Assembly: GCA_903859155.1 (NCBI GenBank)
Contig: CAIOLO010000074.1
Span: 1-64,000, forward strand
Direction of reading: 5' to 3'
DNA from: an uncultured beta proteobacterium
GTDB lineage: Bacteria; Pseudomonadota; Gammaproteobacteria; Burkholderiales; SG8-39
DNA: 64,000 nt
Positions within the stretch are counted from its first letter, which is position 1; each line of letters starts with the position of its first letter. Below the pieces are notes generated by a model. It worked only from the letters and a program-made list of their open reading frames with translations. It did no database searches and had not been told where the DNA came from. The position numbers and the translations under genes were made by a program. Shown here piece by piece: positions 45,040 to 54,613 of the stretch.

Positions 45040-46464
45040 CTACCGGGTCCAGCCTCCGCCGAGTGCTTTCATCAAGTCCACGCTGGCCGCCAGGCGGCTC
45101 TGGTGGTTCCTGACGAGGGCGAGCCCGGCATCGTTGAGCGAGCGCTGCGCGTCCAGCACCTCGAGGAACGGCGAATACCCGGACTGGTAGCGCAAAAGCG
45201 CCAGGCGGGAAGTTGTACGGGCTGCCTGGAGGCGAGTTTGCAGGTCATCCTCGGTTTCGCGGCCGGCCGCGGCATTGCTCAGGGCGTCGGCCACCTCCCG
45301 GAAGGCCGTCTCCACCGACTTCTGATACCCGGCCACCAGCTGTTGTGCGCGCGCCGTGGCGGCGTCCGAACGCGATGCCAGCCGTCCCCAGTCAAAAATC
45401 GGCAGCGTCACACCGAACCCCAGCGACCAGATGCGCGAGCCCGAATTGAGCAGGGTCGAAAGGGCACGGCTTTCGTCGCCCAGCAAGCCGGTGAGCGAGA
45501 CGCTGGGGAACATGGCGGCGCGTGCAATGCCGATTTGCGCATTGGCGGCGACCAGTTGCTGCTCGGCCAGCTGAATATCCGGACGGCGTTCGATCAACTG
45601 CGAGGGAAGCCCGGCCGGAGGCTGCGGCGGGACCGGCAGGCCAGGCAGATTTCCCGGGGCAACGCCCAGGTCGAGCGTGCCGGTGAGTGTGGCGAGCTGG
45701 TGTTCGAGCAGCGAGCGCTGTCGCTGCAGTTCGCGCAGTTGCAACGAGACCTCGGCGCGGGCCGATTGCGCCTGGCTGAGCTCCAGATCCGAGGCAATGC
45801 CCCCGGCGACGCGGCGGCGCACCAGATCGAGCGCGCTGTCGCGACTGTCCAGAGTGGAGCGCGTGAATGCAATCTGCTCATCCAGCGAGCGGATCGAGAA
45901 GTACGCCTGCGTCGTCAGGCCGGCGAGCGACAGCGTGACGACATCTTTCGCGTAGCGCGAGCTCAGCGCCAGTGCGCGCGCCGCCTCCAGCGTGCGCCTG
46001 AGCTTTCCCCAGAAATCGATCTCGAACGCAGTATTGAGCGCGAGCCGCACATTGTTGCGGATGATCGGCACTCCCGAAAAGGCGGGCGTCGCCTGGGTGG
46101 TGCTGAAGCGCTGCCGCGAACCGGTGGAGCCAAGATTGATTTCCGGCAGGAATGCGGCACCGGCTTCGCGCAGGTTGGCATCGGTCTCTTCGATGCGGGC
46201 GACGGCGACGCGGATGTCGGCGTTGCGCGCAAGCGCGCTGGCGACCAGTTCGTCAAGCCGCGCATCACCGTACACCTTCCACCATTCGGCTGTGACCGCC
46301 GCACTTTCGAGCGCTTGCTTGCCGCCGGCGGCGGCGGCGCCGTCCGGATACGCTGCCGGCAGGCCGAGCAGCGGCCGTTCATAATCCGGACCCACGCTCG
46401 TGCATGCGGCGCCAAGCAGGCTGGCCGCCGCCGCGATACCGATCAGAGAGCGACGCGGCTTCAT
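45040..46464 (-). CDS. RND efflux outer-membrane lipoprotein (OprM/NodT family)
   Basis: A 474-residue outer-membrane channel. The signal peptide ends in a lipobox LLGAAC (Cys21). The mature protein begins TSVGPDYERP, the family's start, and has two long helical repeats (AEWWKVYGDARLDELVASAL; RPDIQLAEQQLVAANAQIG). It forms a trimeric tunnel joined to the RND pump via the membrane-fusion protein. Start overlaps the RND stop by four bases, so the three genes form one operon. Confidence 0.95.
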   Translation of the reverse strand: MKPRRSLIGIAAAASLLGAACTSVGPDYERPLLGLPAAYPDGAAAAGGKQALESAAVTAEWWKVYGDARLDELVASALARNADIRVAVARIEETDANLREAGAAFLPEINLGSTGSRQRFSTTQATPAFSGVPIIRNNVRLALNTAFEIDFWGKLRRTLEAARALALSSRYAKDVVTLSLAGLTTQAYFSIRSLDEQIAFTRSTLDSRDSALDLVRRRVAGGIASDLELSQAQSARAEVSLQLRELQRQRSLLEHQLATLTGTLDLGVAPGNLPGLPVPPQPPAGLPSQLIERRPDIQLAEQQLVAANAQIGIARAAMFPSVSLTGLLGDESRALSTLLNSGSRIWSLGFGVTLPIFDWGRLASRSDAATARAQQLVAGYQKSVETAFREVADALSNAAAGRETEDDLQTRLQAARTTSRLALLRYQSGYSPFLEVLDAQRSLNDAGLALVRNHQSRLAASVDLMKALGGGWTR

Positions 46465-49400
46465 TGCAAGTCTCCGTCCGGCGCTGTGGCCTTTTCCAGT
46501 TGGTGCGCCTCCTCCTGCCGCTTTTGTTCCTGGCGGCGCGCGTAGCGGCGCGACAGCAGATCGAAGAACACCGGCACGAACACCGTGGCGATGAACGTCG
46601 CGGCCAGCATGCCGCCGAACACGCCGGTTCCCATGGATCGGCGGGCGCCCGCTCCTGCGCCATTGGCCAGGACCAGGGGCAAAACGCCCAGCACGAAGGC
46701 AAGCGAGGTCATGACAATCGGACGGAAGCGTTGGCGCGCCGCGGTCAGGGCCGCATCGAAAGGGCTCATTCCCTTGGCCATGTTCTGCGCGGCGAACTCC
46801 ACGATCAGGATGGCATTTTTTGCCGCCAGGCCGATCAGCACCACCAGACCGATCTGGAAGTAGATGTCGTTGGTGAAACCGCGCAGCAGCACCGCGAGCA
46901 GTGCGCCAAGCAGCGCAAACGGCACCGCCAGCAGCACCGCGATCGGCAGGCTCCAGCGCTCGTACTGCGCCGACAGGATCAGGAACACCATCACCAGGGC
47001 GAGCGAGAAGGCGAAAATGGAGGCGTTGCCGGAGCGTTGCTCCTGGAACGCCTGCCCGGTCCAGGCAAGCGCATAGCCGGCCGGCAGGGTGCTGGCCGCA
47101 ACCTCCTCCACGACCGTGAGCGCCTGACCCGAGCTGACCGAGCCGAGCGCATTGCCGATGAACTTGGCGGCAATGAAGCCGTTGTAGCGGTCGAGCTGGT
47201 CCGCGCCGACGCTGCTGCTGGTGCGGATCAGGGCCTTGAGCGGAATCATGTCGCCGCCTGCGGACCGGACGTAGACATTTCCCAGGTCTTCCGGGCGCGC
47301 GCGAAAGGCGGCCTCGGCCTGCAGCTGCACCCGGTAGGTGCGGCCGGATTTGTTGAAGTCATTGACATAGAGACCGCCCATTTCGGTCTGCAGAGCATCG
47401 AATACATCGGCGATCGGCACGCCCAGGGCAAGCGCTTTTTCGCGATCCACTTCCACCTTGATCTGGGGAACTCCCGGCCGGAAAAAGCTGTTGATGCCGG
47501 TGAGCTCGGGCCGCTTGCGCAGTTCGCCCAGAAACTGTTGCAGCACCTTGGCCAGCTGCTGCGGGTCGTCGTTGCCGCGGTTCTGCAGATAAGCCTCGAA
47601 GCCTCCTGAAGTGCCCAGCCCGCGGATGGCCGGCGGTCCGAAGGCGATGACCATGCCCTCGCGGATCGATGCGCCCGCCCCGAATATGAATCCCACCATC
47701 TGATTCGCCGTGGTGGTTCTCTGGTTCCAGGGTTTGAGCGCGACGAAGGTGGTCGCCGAGCTGGTCTTTGCGCCGCCGGTGAGCAGGTCGAAGCCGCTGA
47801 TCATGAAGACGTGTTCCACCGCCGGGTGCTTGACGAGCAGTTGCTGAACGGTGTCGGCCACCTTGTTGGTGCGGCTGAGCGATGCGCCGTCGGGCAGCAC
47901 GATGGCGCCGAACACATAGCCCTGGTCCTCCGGCGGCACGAAGCTGGTGGGCACCGCACGCATCAGCCAGGCTATGGCGCCCAGCACCGCGGCAAACAGC
48001 AGCAGAGTAATCAGGGCGTGGCGCAGGCTCCAGCGCACACTGCCGGCATACCAGGCGGTCACCCGCGCGAAGCCGAGATTGAACGGGCGAAACAGCACCG
48101 CCTCCTTGTGCGCGGGCTTGAGCAGCAGCGCGCAAAGCGCGGGCGTGAGGGTCAGGGCCACGATCCCCGATATGGTCACCGAGGTCGCCACGGTGATGGC
48201 GAACTGCTTGTAGAGCTGGCCGGCAATGCCGCCCAGGAAGGCGATGGGCACGAATACCGACACCAGCACCAGCTCGATGGCGATGATCGCGCCGGTGACC
48301 TCGCGCATCGACTCGATCGCCGCCTGGCGCGGGGACAGGTTGCGCTCGGACATCAGCCGTTCGACGTTCTCCAGCACCACGATGGCGTCATCCACCACGA
48401 TGCCGGTGGCCAGCACCAGCGCAAACAGGGTCAGCGTATTGATCGAAAAACCGAACAGGTACAGGCCCGCGAACGCACCCACCAGCGCTACCGGCACCAC
48501 GATGATGGGGATCAGCGTGGCGCGCCAGCTTTGCAGGAACAGGAATACCACCAGCACCACCAGCCCCGCGGCGATCAGCAGCGTGTCGATCACCTCGTGA
48601 ATGGAGGCCTGCACGAACTGGGTGGTATCGAACGGAATCAGGTAGTCCACGCCGGCCGGAAAACTCTTCGACATGCCGCTGACCACGCGGCGCACGTTAT
48701 CGGCCACAGCGAGCGCATTGGCCCCCGATTGCAGAAACACGCCCACGCCGATGGTGGGCACGCCATCCACGGTGACGTTGGTGTCGTAGTTCTGCGCGCC
48801 AAGTTCGATGCGCGCGACATCCCTGAGCCGGAGCGAGCCGCCGCCGCCCGAGGACCTGAGCACGATGTCGCCAAATTCTTCGGGCGCCACCAGGCGCCCG
48901 CGCGTGGTTACGGTATAGACGATGGACTGGCCGGGTGAGGGTTCCTGACCGAGCTTGCCGGCGGCGAACTGCGCATTCTGCGAGCGGATCGCGGCGGCGA
49001 TCTCGGCCGTGGTGATGCCCAGCTGCGCCATGCGGTCGGGCCGCAGCCAGATGCGCATGCCGTAATCGCGCGCCCCGAATATGGTGGAATCGGCCACGCC
49101 GGGCAGCCGCTTCAGCGTATCGACCATGTTGACCGTGGCGTAATTGCTCAGATAGAGCGTGTCATAGCGCGGGTCGCTCGATTTGAGCGCGATGAACATC
49201 AGAATATCGCTGGAGCGCTTCTGCACCAGCACGCCGGTTCGCCTCACGTCATCGGGCAGGCGCGGCAGGGCGGCCTGCACGCGATTGTTGGTGCTGATGA
49301 CCGCGGTGTCCACGTTGGTTCCCACCTCGAAGGTGAGGGTGATGGTCAGCGACCCGTTGGACGATGCGGTGGAACTGAAATAAAGCAGGCCTTCGATGCC

Positions 49401-49610
49401 GCTCAACTGCTCCTCTATCGGTGCGGCCACCGTCTTGGCCAGCGTGTCGGCGCTGGCGCCGGGAAAGTTGGCAGTGACGGTCACCGTAGGCGGCGTGATC
49501 TCGGGATATTGCGCGATCGGCAATACCTGCGAGGCGACCAGGCCGGCCAGCGTGAAGATGATGGCGATCACCGATGCGAAGATCGGACGGCCGATGAAAA
49601 AGCGTGACAT
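46461..49610 (-). CDS. RND multidrug efflux pump, inner-membrane subunit (AcrB-like, HAE-1)
   Basis: A 1049-residue pump, identical in length to E. coli AcrB. It begins MSRFFIGRPIFASVIAI (ATG 49610) with the first helix. The proton-relay residues are present: the Asp pair in GIVVDDAIVVLENVER (helix 4) and Lys in GLAAKNAILIVEFA (helix 10). Twelve helices and two large periplasmic loops are apparent. It exports drugs or hydrophobic compounds using the proton gradient. The open frame extends upstream to 49691 without support. Confidence 0.96.
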   Translation of the reverse strand: MSRFFIGRPIFASVIAIIFTLAGLVASQVLPIAQYPEITPPTVTVTANFPGASADTLAKTVAAPIEEQLSGIEGLLYFSSTASSNGSLTITLTFEVGTNVDTAVISTNNRVQAALPRLPDDVRRTGVLVQKRSSDILMFIALKSSDPRYDTLYLSNYATVNMVDTLKRLPGVADSTIFGARDYGMRIWLRPDRMAQLGITTAEIAAAIRSQNAQFAAGKLGQEPSPGQSIVYTVTTRGRLVAPEEFGDIVLRSSGGGGSLRLRDVARIELGAQNYDTNVTVDGVPTIGVGVFLQSGANALAVADNVRRVVSGMSKSFPAGVDYLIPFDTTQFVQASIHEVIDTLLIAAGLVVLVVFLFLQSWRATLIPIIVVPVALVGAFAGLYLFGFSINTLTLFALVLATGIVVDDAIVVLENVERLMSERNLSPRQAAIESMREVTGAIIAIELVLVSVFVPIAFLGGIAGQLYKQFAITVATSVTISGIVALTLTPALCALLLKPAHKEAVLFRPFNLGFARVTAWYAGSVRWSLRHALITLLLFAAVLGAIAWLMRAVPTSFVPPEDQGYVFGAIVLPDGASLSRTNKVADTVQQLLVKHPAVEHVFMISGFDLLTGGAKTSSATTFVALKPWNQRTTTANQMVGFIFGAGASIREGMVIAFGPPAIRGLGTSGGFEAYLQNRGNDDPQQLAKVLQQFLGELRKRPELTGINSFFRPGVPQIKVEVDREKALALGVPIADVFDALQTEMGGLYVNDFNKSGRTYRVQLQAEAAFRARPEDLGNVYVRSAGGDMIPLKALIRTSSSVGADQLDRYNGFIAAKFIGNALGSVSSGQALTVVEEVAASTLPAGYALAWTGQAFQEQRSGNASIFAFSLALVMVFLILSAQYERWSLPIAVLLAVPFALLGALLAVLLRGFTNDIYFQIGLVVLIGLAAKNAILIVEFAAQNMAKGMSPFDAALTAARQRFRPIVMTSLAFVLGVLPLVLANGAGAGARRSMGTGVFGGMLAATFIATVFVPVFFDLLSRRYARRQEQKRQEEAHQLEKATAPDGDLQ

Positions 49611-49644
49611 GGTGGTTTGCTCGTTGCCTGTTTGTCTGGTGCTG

Positions 49645-50847
49645 CTACTTGCCGCCGGCCTGCTTGCCGTCAGCCGGCGGCTTTGCCGCATCGGCAGCGA
49701 GCGGCTGCACCGCGACGCCGGGCTGCATCTTGAACAGATTGTCGAGCACCACCCGATCGCCGGATTTCAGCCCGCTGAGCACCGTCCAGTCCTCGCCCAC
49801 CCACTCACCCACCGCAATCGGGTTGACTGCGGCCTTGTTTTCGCCGTTCAGGGTAAACACAAAATGCCCCTTCTCGTTCTGCAACACCGCCGCTTGCGGC
49901 ACCAGAAAGGCCGGCTGCGTCCGGTTCACCGACACCTCGATCCGCACGAATTGACCGGGCAGCAGTCGGCCGCCGCTGTTTTCGAACTCGGCGCGCATCT
50001 GCCGGGTGCCCAGGCGCGCATCGACCTGGCTGGCGGAAAAGTTGATTTTTCCGCGAGTGGGAAAGCGGCTGCCGTCGCCCAGGATCAGGCGTATTTCGGC
50101 GTCCCCGCCGAGGCGCCCCCCGGGCAGCTTGGAGACTTCCGGTTCGGACAATGCAAAGCGGGTCCAAACCGGATCGATCTGGCTGATGGTGGTGAGCAGG
50201 CTGTCGGTTGTCGATACCAGGCTGCCCTCGGAGCGCTGCGCCCGGCCGGTGACACCGGTCAGGGGCGCGTTGACGCGGGTATAGGACAGATTGAGTTCGG
50301 CTTCGCTGACACGGGCTTCGGCCACCTGAATCGAGGCCTCGGAGAGCTTCAGATTCGAAGCCGCATCGTCGTACTCGCGCTGGCTGATCGCCTTCTGCGC
50401 GGCCAGCTCTTTCAGGCGGACCGATTCGCGGCGCGACTGCTCGTTGCGCGCGCGTTCCTGCGCGAGCTGCGCCTTCGTCTGCGCCAGAGCAATCTCGAAA
50501 GGCGCCGGATCGATCTGGAACAGCGGCGCGCCTGCCTTGACGATCTCGCCTTCGTTATAGAGCCGCTTGAGCACGATGCCGCCGACGCGCGCGCGTACCT
50601 CGACTTCCCTGGAGCCCTCCACCTGTCCGACCGATTCCAGCCGGATGGGAACCCGCTGGGGTGACACTTCGAGGACGCGGGCGGGCACCGGCCCCCCCTG
50701 CCCGGGGCCTGCCTTGCTTTCGGGGGCTTTGGCGCCCGCCTTGGCGTCGGCGGCCTTGGGTGCAGGCGTCTCGCCGCCGCATCCGCCAAGGAATAATGCG
50801 GCGCTCAGAAGCGCGACAGGCATAGCAAACGACATTCGAATCGACAT
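49645..50847 (-). CDS. RND efflux membrane-fusion lipoprotein (AcrA-like)
   Basis: A 400-residue periplasmic adaptor. The lipobox LFLGGC follows a short signal. Then come the barrel-sandwich hybrid (VEVRARVGGIVLKRLYNEG), a coiled-coil hairpin (about 115-180, many A/Q/E/R), a second half-lipoyl and the beta-barrel (VPQAAVLQNEKGHFVF). Starts at 50847, 50835 and 50865 are all possible; 50847 gives the best signal length. It is first in the efflux operon, 34 bases before the pump gene. No TetR-type repressor is adjacent in the window. Confidence 0.93.
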   Translation of the reverse strand: MSIRMSFAMPVALLSAALFLGGCGGETPAPKAADAKAGAKAPESKAGPGQGGPVPARVLEVSPQRVPIRLESVGQVEGSREVEVRARVGGIVLKRLYNEGEIVKAGAPLFQIDPAPFEIALAQTKAQLAQERARNEQSRRESVRLKELAAQKAISQREYDDAASNLKLSEASIQVAEARVSEAELNLSYTRVNAPLTGVTGRAQRSEGSLVSTTDSLLTTISQIDPVWTRFALSEPEVSKLPGGRLGGDAEIRLILGDGSRFPTRGKINFSASQVDARLGTRQMRAEFENSGGRLLPGQFVRIEVSVNRTQPAFLVPQAAVLQNEKGHFVFTLNGENKAAVNPIAVGEWVGEDWTVLSGLKSGDRVVLDNLFKMQPGVAVQPLAADAAKPPADGKQAGGK

Positions 50848-51061
50848 TCGGCGCAGGTGGGGCATGGGGATGATCGCTCGGTTGGCAACAGGCCCGGCGT
50901 CGAGGTGGACCCGGGAAGGGGGGATTATACGATCACCACCGATGAAAAAGGCCGGTTGAGGAGTCCCGGGACGGCTCCCCGCAGGCATGGAGGTGTTCCG
51001 CGGTTCGATGCTTCTGCGCGGAGATCGAGGCGCCTAGCGCCGCTTCAATGCGGGCCGCCGG

Positions 51062-51703
51062 TCATTCGGGCCGTGGAAAACTTTTCAATGCGCCGGCCTC
51101 GCGTTCGATGCTATCGCGAAGGCGCAGATGCCTCCCCTGTGCGCGTGTGATCAGCGGGTAATGCTTCAAGTCATCCAGCGCAAATCCCACATCCCAGCAG
51201 TTTTTTGCGCCGGTCACCCAGAGCGACGGGTCGAAACGCCGCAGATCCAGCGGTCCGGCGTAGCTGCGCAGCGTCTTCTGATGGCGCCGGTTGGCGTATT
51301 CATGCAGATAGGTCATCGCCAGTTCGCGCAGGTTGCGATAGACCGGATCGCGCCAGCGCAGCAACGGCGGATTGGTCTTGGATATGGCCCCCCAGTACCT
51401 GCCGCGCCGGAACAGTGCCACGACGTGGTCGTAGTCGCGATCGGCCTTCAGGTCGAGCAGCATGGGTGTCTCGCCATGCACCCATAAGGCGCACGCGGCC
51501 AGCATTGCGCCTTCGATGCAGTGGGCGCGCTTCTGTTTGAGGACCTCGCGCACCGACAGGCAGGTTTCACCGCCGCGTTCAAAGTTTTGCGGAATCGCAT
51601 CGAGAAAATTCTGAATTTTTATGGGGTCATTCAGGCGCTGCAGGACCCGGAACTCGGCCGGTTCCAGTCCCAGGTCGCCAATCCTGGCGATGCGTTTTCT
51701 CAT
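51062..51703 (-). CDS. Transglutaminase-like superfamily protein, cytoplasmic
   Basis: A 213-residue protein with no signal peptide. It contains SVREVLKQKRAHCIEGAMLAACAL, a Cys-containing block as in transglutaminase-like folds, and a downstream DYDHVVALFRR with a His/Asp pattern. The usual Trp/His-Asp arrangement of the core is only partly visible, so catalysis is uncertain. A longer frame exists to 51826. It is divergent from dsbB. Confidence 0.65.
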   Translation of the reverse strand: MRKRIARIGDLGLEPAEFRVLQRLNDPIKIQNFLDAIPQNFERGGETCLSVREVLKQKRAHCIEGAMLAACALWVHGETPMLLDLKADRDYDHVVALFRRGRYWGAISKTNPPLLRWRDPVYRNLRELAMTYLHEYANRRHQKTLRSYAGPLDLRRFDPSLWVTGAKNCWDVGFALDDLKHYPLITRAQGRHLRLRDSIEREAGALKSFPRPE

Positions 51704-51877
51704 ATTTCGCCGGGTTTCATGGGGGTTCCGAATTTTGCAGTAATGCATTGTAATCGGGCCGGTCTGGATCGGAACGGATTCAAGCGGAACCTTTATGGGC
51801 ACCGCCAGTCGACTAGAATCGCCCACGTTGCCCGTTTTCTATCCGATCGACCGTCCTTTTTTGCGGAGCCCGAATCC

Positions 51878-52405
51878 ATGTCATCAATGCTCAACAATCT
51901 GCCGCCCTGGGTGCGCTGGATTTTCGTCCGGCGCTGGGGCAATGCCTTGGGGTTCTTGCTGTGCGCGGCGCTGCTTGGCTACGGATTGTCGCTGCAGTTC
52001 TTGAAAGGCCTGCAACCGTGTCCGCTGTGCATTCTGCAGCGGCTGTGTCTGCTCGCAACCGGCGTGGCATTCCTGGTGGCGGCGCTGCATCATCCGGCGA
52101 GGCGCTGGGCCGCGCACCTCTACGGGGGCGTGATCTGCGCCCTTGCGCTGACCGGGCTGTCCGTCGCGATTCGCCATGTCTGGCTGCAGCACACGCCGGA
52201 ATCTCTGCGCCCCGCCTGCGGTCCCGGTCTTGAATTCCTCTACAACACCTTCGGGCCGCTGGGTTCGTTGCAGCGCATCCTGCGCGGTTCGGGCGAGTGC
52301 GGCGCGGTGGACTGGACCTTTCTCGGCTATTCGATCCCGGAGTGGACGCTGGTTTGTTTTACCATTCTCAGCATTTACGCCCTGTTGCTGTCTTTTCGGG
52401 ACTAG
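51878..52405 (+). CDS. dsbB: Disulfide bond formation protein DsbB
   Basis: A 175-residue inner-membrane protein with four helices. The redox cysteine pairs are C48/C51 (QPCPLCILQR, first periplasmic loop) and C114/C141 (PACGPG and GECGAV, second loop), the arrangement of DsbB. It passes electrons from DsbA to ubiquinone. ATG 51878 is used. No dsbA adjoins it, which is usual. A TTCAGTG/CACTGAA hairpin lies just after the stop. Confidence 0.95.
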   Translation: MSSMLNNLPPWVRWIFVRRWGNALGFLLCAALLGYGLSLQFLKGLQPCPLCILQRLCLLATGVAFLVAALHHPARRWAAHLYGGVICALALTGLSVAIRHVWLQHTPESLRPACGPGLEFLYNTFGPLGSLQRILRGSGECGAVDWTFLGYSIPEWTLVCFTILSIYALLLSFRD

Positions 52406-52407
52406 CC

Positions 52408-52469
52408 TTCAGTGCCGCAATTCACTGAAATCAATTGGCAAACGCAAATATACATATGCATATTCAGTG
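52408..52469. repeat. TTCAGTG/CACTGAA inverted repeats downstream of dsbB
   Basis: TTCAGTG at 52408-52414 and CACTGAA at 52423-52429 form a 7-bp hairpin with an eight-base loop immediately after the dsbB stop. A further TTCAGTG occurs at 52463-52469, allowing an alternative pairing. Between convergent dsbB and cobA; probably a transcript end. Confidence 0.4.
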
Positions 52470-52561
52470 ATATTTCATACTGATTTGGGATAAATACTGC
52501 GGCGAATCCGCTTCGATTTTCAGAGCGGGCTGCGCGGCAGGGAAACGGGTCGGGCGTGGCT

Positions 52562-53317
52562 TCAGCCCGCCTGGCGCAGCAGTTCGCGCACCGTTGCTTC
52601 GGCCTGCGCGCGTTCCCGCAGCACCTGGCCGAGCACGATGACGGCAGGGCCGGCTCCAAGGTTTTCCGCCAGTGCCGGCAGGTTGCGCAAAGCGCCGAAT
52701 CGCCAATGTTCGGTGGGCAGCGAGGCGTTTTCGATCACGGCAACCGGTGTCGATGCGCTGCGCCCGCGCTCGATCAAGGCGAGCGCAATGGCCCCGGCCT
52801 CGCCCGCGCCCATGTAAATCACGACGGTGTCGGCGGCGACGGCGCTCGCCAGCCAGTCGCTGGCGGCTTCCATTTTGCCGATGCGCGGAGTGACAAAGGC
52901 CACGTTGCGGGCAACGCCGCGGCGGGTGAGCGAGACCTTCAGCGAAGCGCTCGCAGCAAGTGCGGCGGTAATGCCGGGCACCACCTCCACTTCTATGCCG
53001 GCGGCGGTCAATGCGTCGATTTCTTCCTGCGCGCGGCCGAACAGCATCGGGTCGCCGCCTTTGAGGCGAACAATCACGGGGTGCTTGCGAGCCGCGTCGA
53101 TAAGTTGCTTGTTGATGAAGGTCTGCGCGGTGGAAAACCTGCCGCAGCGTTTGCCCACCGGAATCAGTTTCGCCCTGGCTGCGAGCGCGAGAATCTCGGC
53201 ATTCACCAGGGCGTCGTGAAAAACGACCTCCGCCTCGCTGAGCAACCGAGCCGCGCGCAGCGTGAGCAGGTCCACCGCTCCGGGCCCTGCGCCCACAAGG
53301 AAGACTTTGCCTTTCAT
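52562..53317 (-). CDS. cobA: Uroporphyrinogen-III C-methyltransferase
   Basis: A 251-residue SUMT. VFLVGAGPGAVDLLTLRA is the N-terminal GxGxG SAM loop, RLKGGDPMLFGRAQEEIDAL the second signature, and VVPGITAALAASASL the third. It methylates uroporphyrinogen III twice to make precorrin-2, a step to siroheme, the cofactor of the sulfite reductase encoded in the same operon. Its start overlaps the cysN stop by four bases. It lacks the dehydrogenase/ferrochelatase domain of CysG. Confidence 0.95.
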   Translation of the reverse strand: MKGKVFLVGAGPGAVDLLTLRAARLLSEAEVVFHDALVNAEILALAARAKLIPVGKRCGRFSTAQTFINKQLIDAARKHPVIVRLKGGDPMLFGRAQEEIDALTAAGIEVEVVPGITAALAASASLKVSLTRRGVARNVAFVTPRIGKMEAASDWLASAVAADTVVIYMGAGEAGAIALALIERGRSASTPVAVIENASLPTEHWRFGALRNLPALAENLGAGPAVIVLGQVLRERAQAEATVRELLRQAG

Positions 53318-54612
53318 GCCTTGTTGCCTGGGTTCAGTTCGATCATGCCAGCCGCCACGGTATGGTTGGTCGTTTCGTCGATCAAAATGAAGGAGCCGGT
53401 CTCGCGGTTGCTGTCATAGGCATCGACAAAAAGCGGCTGCGCGAGGCTCACCGTCACGTGCGCGATGTCGTTCATCGCCAGCAGGCCGTGCGCGCTCTGG
53501 CGCTCCAGGGTGTTGATGTCGACGCGGTCGACAATGGCGGCGATCTTCGCCTTGACGCTGCGGCTGGTGTGTTTGAGCACAAAGCGGTTGGCGGTCGACA
53601 GCGGCTCCTCGGAGAACCAGCAGATGCGCGCGGCGAGCGACTTGAGCGCCAGCGGCGGGGAGGCCGGATCGCACAGCATGTCGCCGCGCGAAATATCGAT
53701 CTCGTCCTCCAGCACCACCGTCACCGAATCGCCCGCTACCGCCAGCGGCAGCGATTGGTCGAGGGACACGATTTCCTTCACGCGCGAGACGCGATTGGAG
53801 GGCAGCACCAGCAATTCGTCGCCAACCGCGAGCACGCCGGAGACGAGCCGCCCGGCAAAGCCGCGAAAGTCGGCGCCCGCCCCCTGGCGCACCACCAGTT
53901 GCACCGGGTAACGCAGCGGCAGCGCTTCGGTTTCGTTGAGCACGTTGATGCCCTCGAGCACCGAGAGCAGCGTCGGGCCCTGATACCACGGCAATCCTGC
54001 GCCGGTCTCGACCACCTGGTCGCCGCGCAGCGCGGACAGCGGAATGAACTGCAGATTGCCCAGGTCCAGCGACCGCGCGAACGCCAGGAAGTCGGCGCGA
54101 ATGCGCTCGAAAACCGCCTGGTCGTAATCCACCAGGTCCATTTTGTTGATCGCCACGATGATGTGGCGCACACCCAGCAGGTGCGCGATGTAGGTGTGGC
54201 GGCGCGTCTGCGTCAACACGCCCTTGCGCGCGTCGATGAGCACGATGGCGGCATCGGCGGTGGATGCGCCGGTCACCATGTTGCGGGTGTACTGTTCGTG
54301 GCCCGGCGTGTCGGCGATGATGAACTTGCGCTGCGGCGTGGCGAAGTAGCGATAGGCCACATCGATGGTGATGCCCTGCTCGCGTTCGGCCTCCAGGCCG
54401 TCGGTCAGCAGCGACAGGTCGAGCTCGTCCTGGCCGCGCTTCCAGGTGGCGCGCTGCACCGCGGCGAGCTGGTCCTCGAAGATGGCGCGCGTGTCGTGCA
54501 GCAGGCGCCCGATCAGCGTGCTCTTGCCGTCATCGACGCTGCCGCAGGTGATAAAGCGCAGTACGCCGGTGTCGGTGGCGGTGGCGCGTTCCATTTCTCC
54601 GATAGCGCTCAT
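53314..54612 (-). CDS. cysN: Sulfate adenylyltransferase, GTPase subunit CysN
   Basis: A 432-residue translation-factor-like GTPase. G1 GSVDDGKS is at 24-31, followed by G2/G3 (ERQGI-type switch in EREQGITIDVAYR; DTPGHEQY) and G4 NKMD. The EF-Tu-like beta domains follow. With CysD it makes adenosine 5'-phosphosulfate from ATP and sulfate, driven by GTP hydrolysis. It has no C-terminal CysC kinase domain, consistent with direct APS reduction. The start is ATG 54612, one base after the cysD stop. The longer frame to 54819 is not needed. Confidence 0.96.
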   Translation of the reverse strand: MSAIGEMERATATDTGVLRFITCGSVDDGKSTLIGRLLHDTRAIFEDQLAAVQRATWKRGQDELDLSLLTDGLEAEREQGITIDVAYRYFATPQRKFIIADTPGHEQYTRNMVTGASTADAAIVLIDARKGVLTQTRRHTYIAHLLGVRHIIVAINKMDLVDYDQAVFERIRADFLAFARSLDLGNLQFIPLSALRGDQVVETGAGLPWYQGPTLLSVLEGINVLNETEALPLRYPVQLVVRQGAGADFRGFAGRLVSGVLAVGDELLVLPSNRVSRVKEIVSLDQSLPLAVAGDSVTVVLEDEIDISRGDMLCDPASPPLALKSLAARICWFSEEPLSTANRFVLKHTSRSVKAKIAAIVDRVDINTLERQSAHGLLAMNDIAHVTVSLAQPLFVDAYDSNRETGSFILIDETTNHTVAAGMIELNPGNKA

Positions 54613-54613
54613 G

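Noticed and set aside
47811-48938. 375-residue plus-strand frame
   Set aside because: Antisense to the AcrB-like pump; composition rich in H, Q and G.
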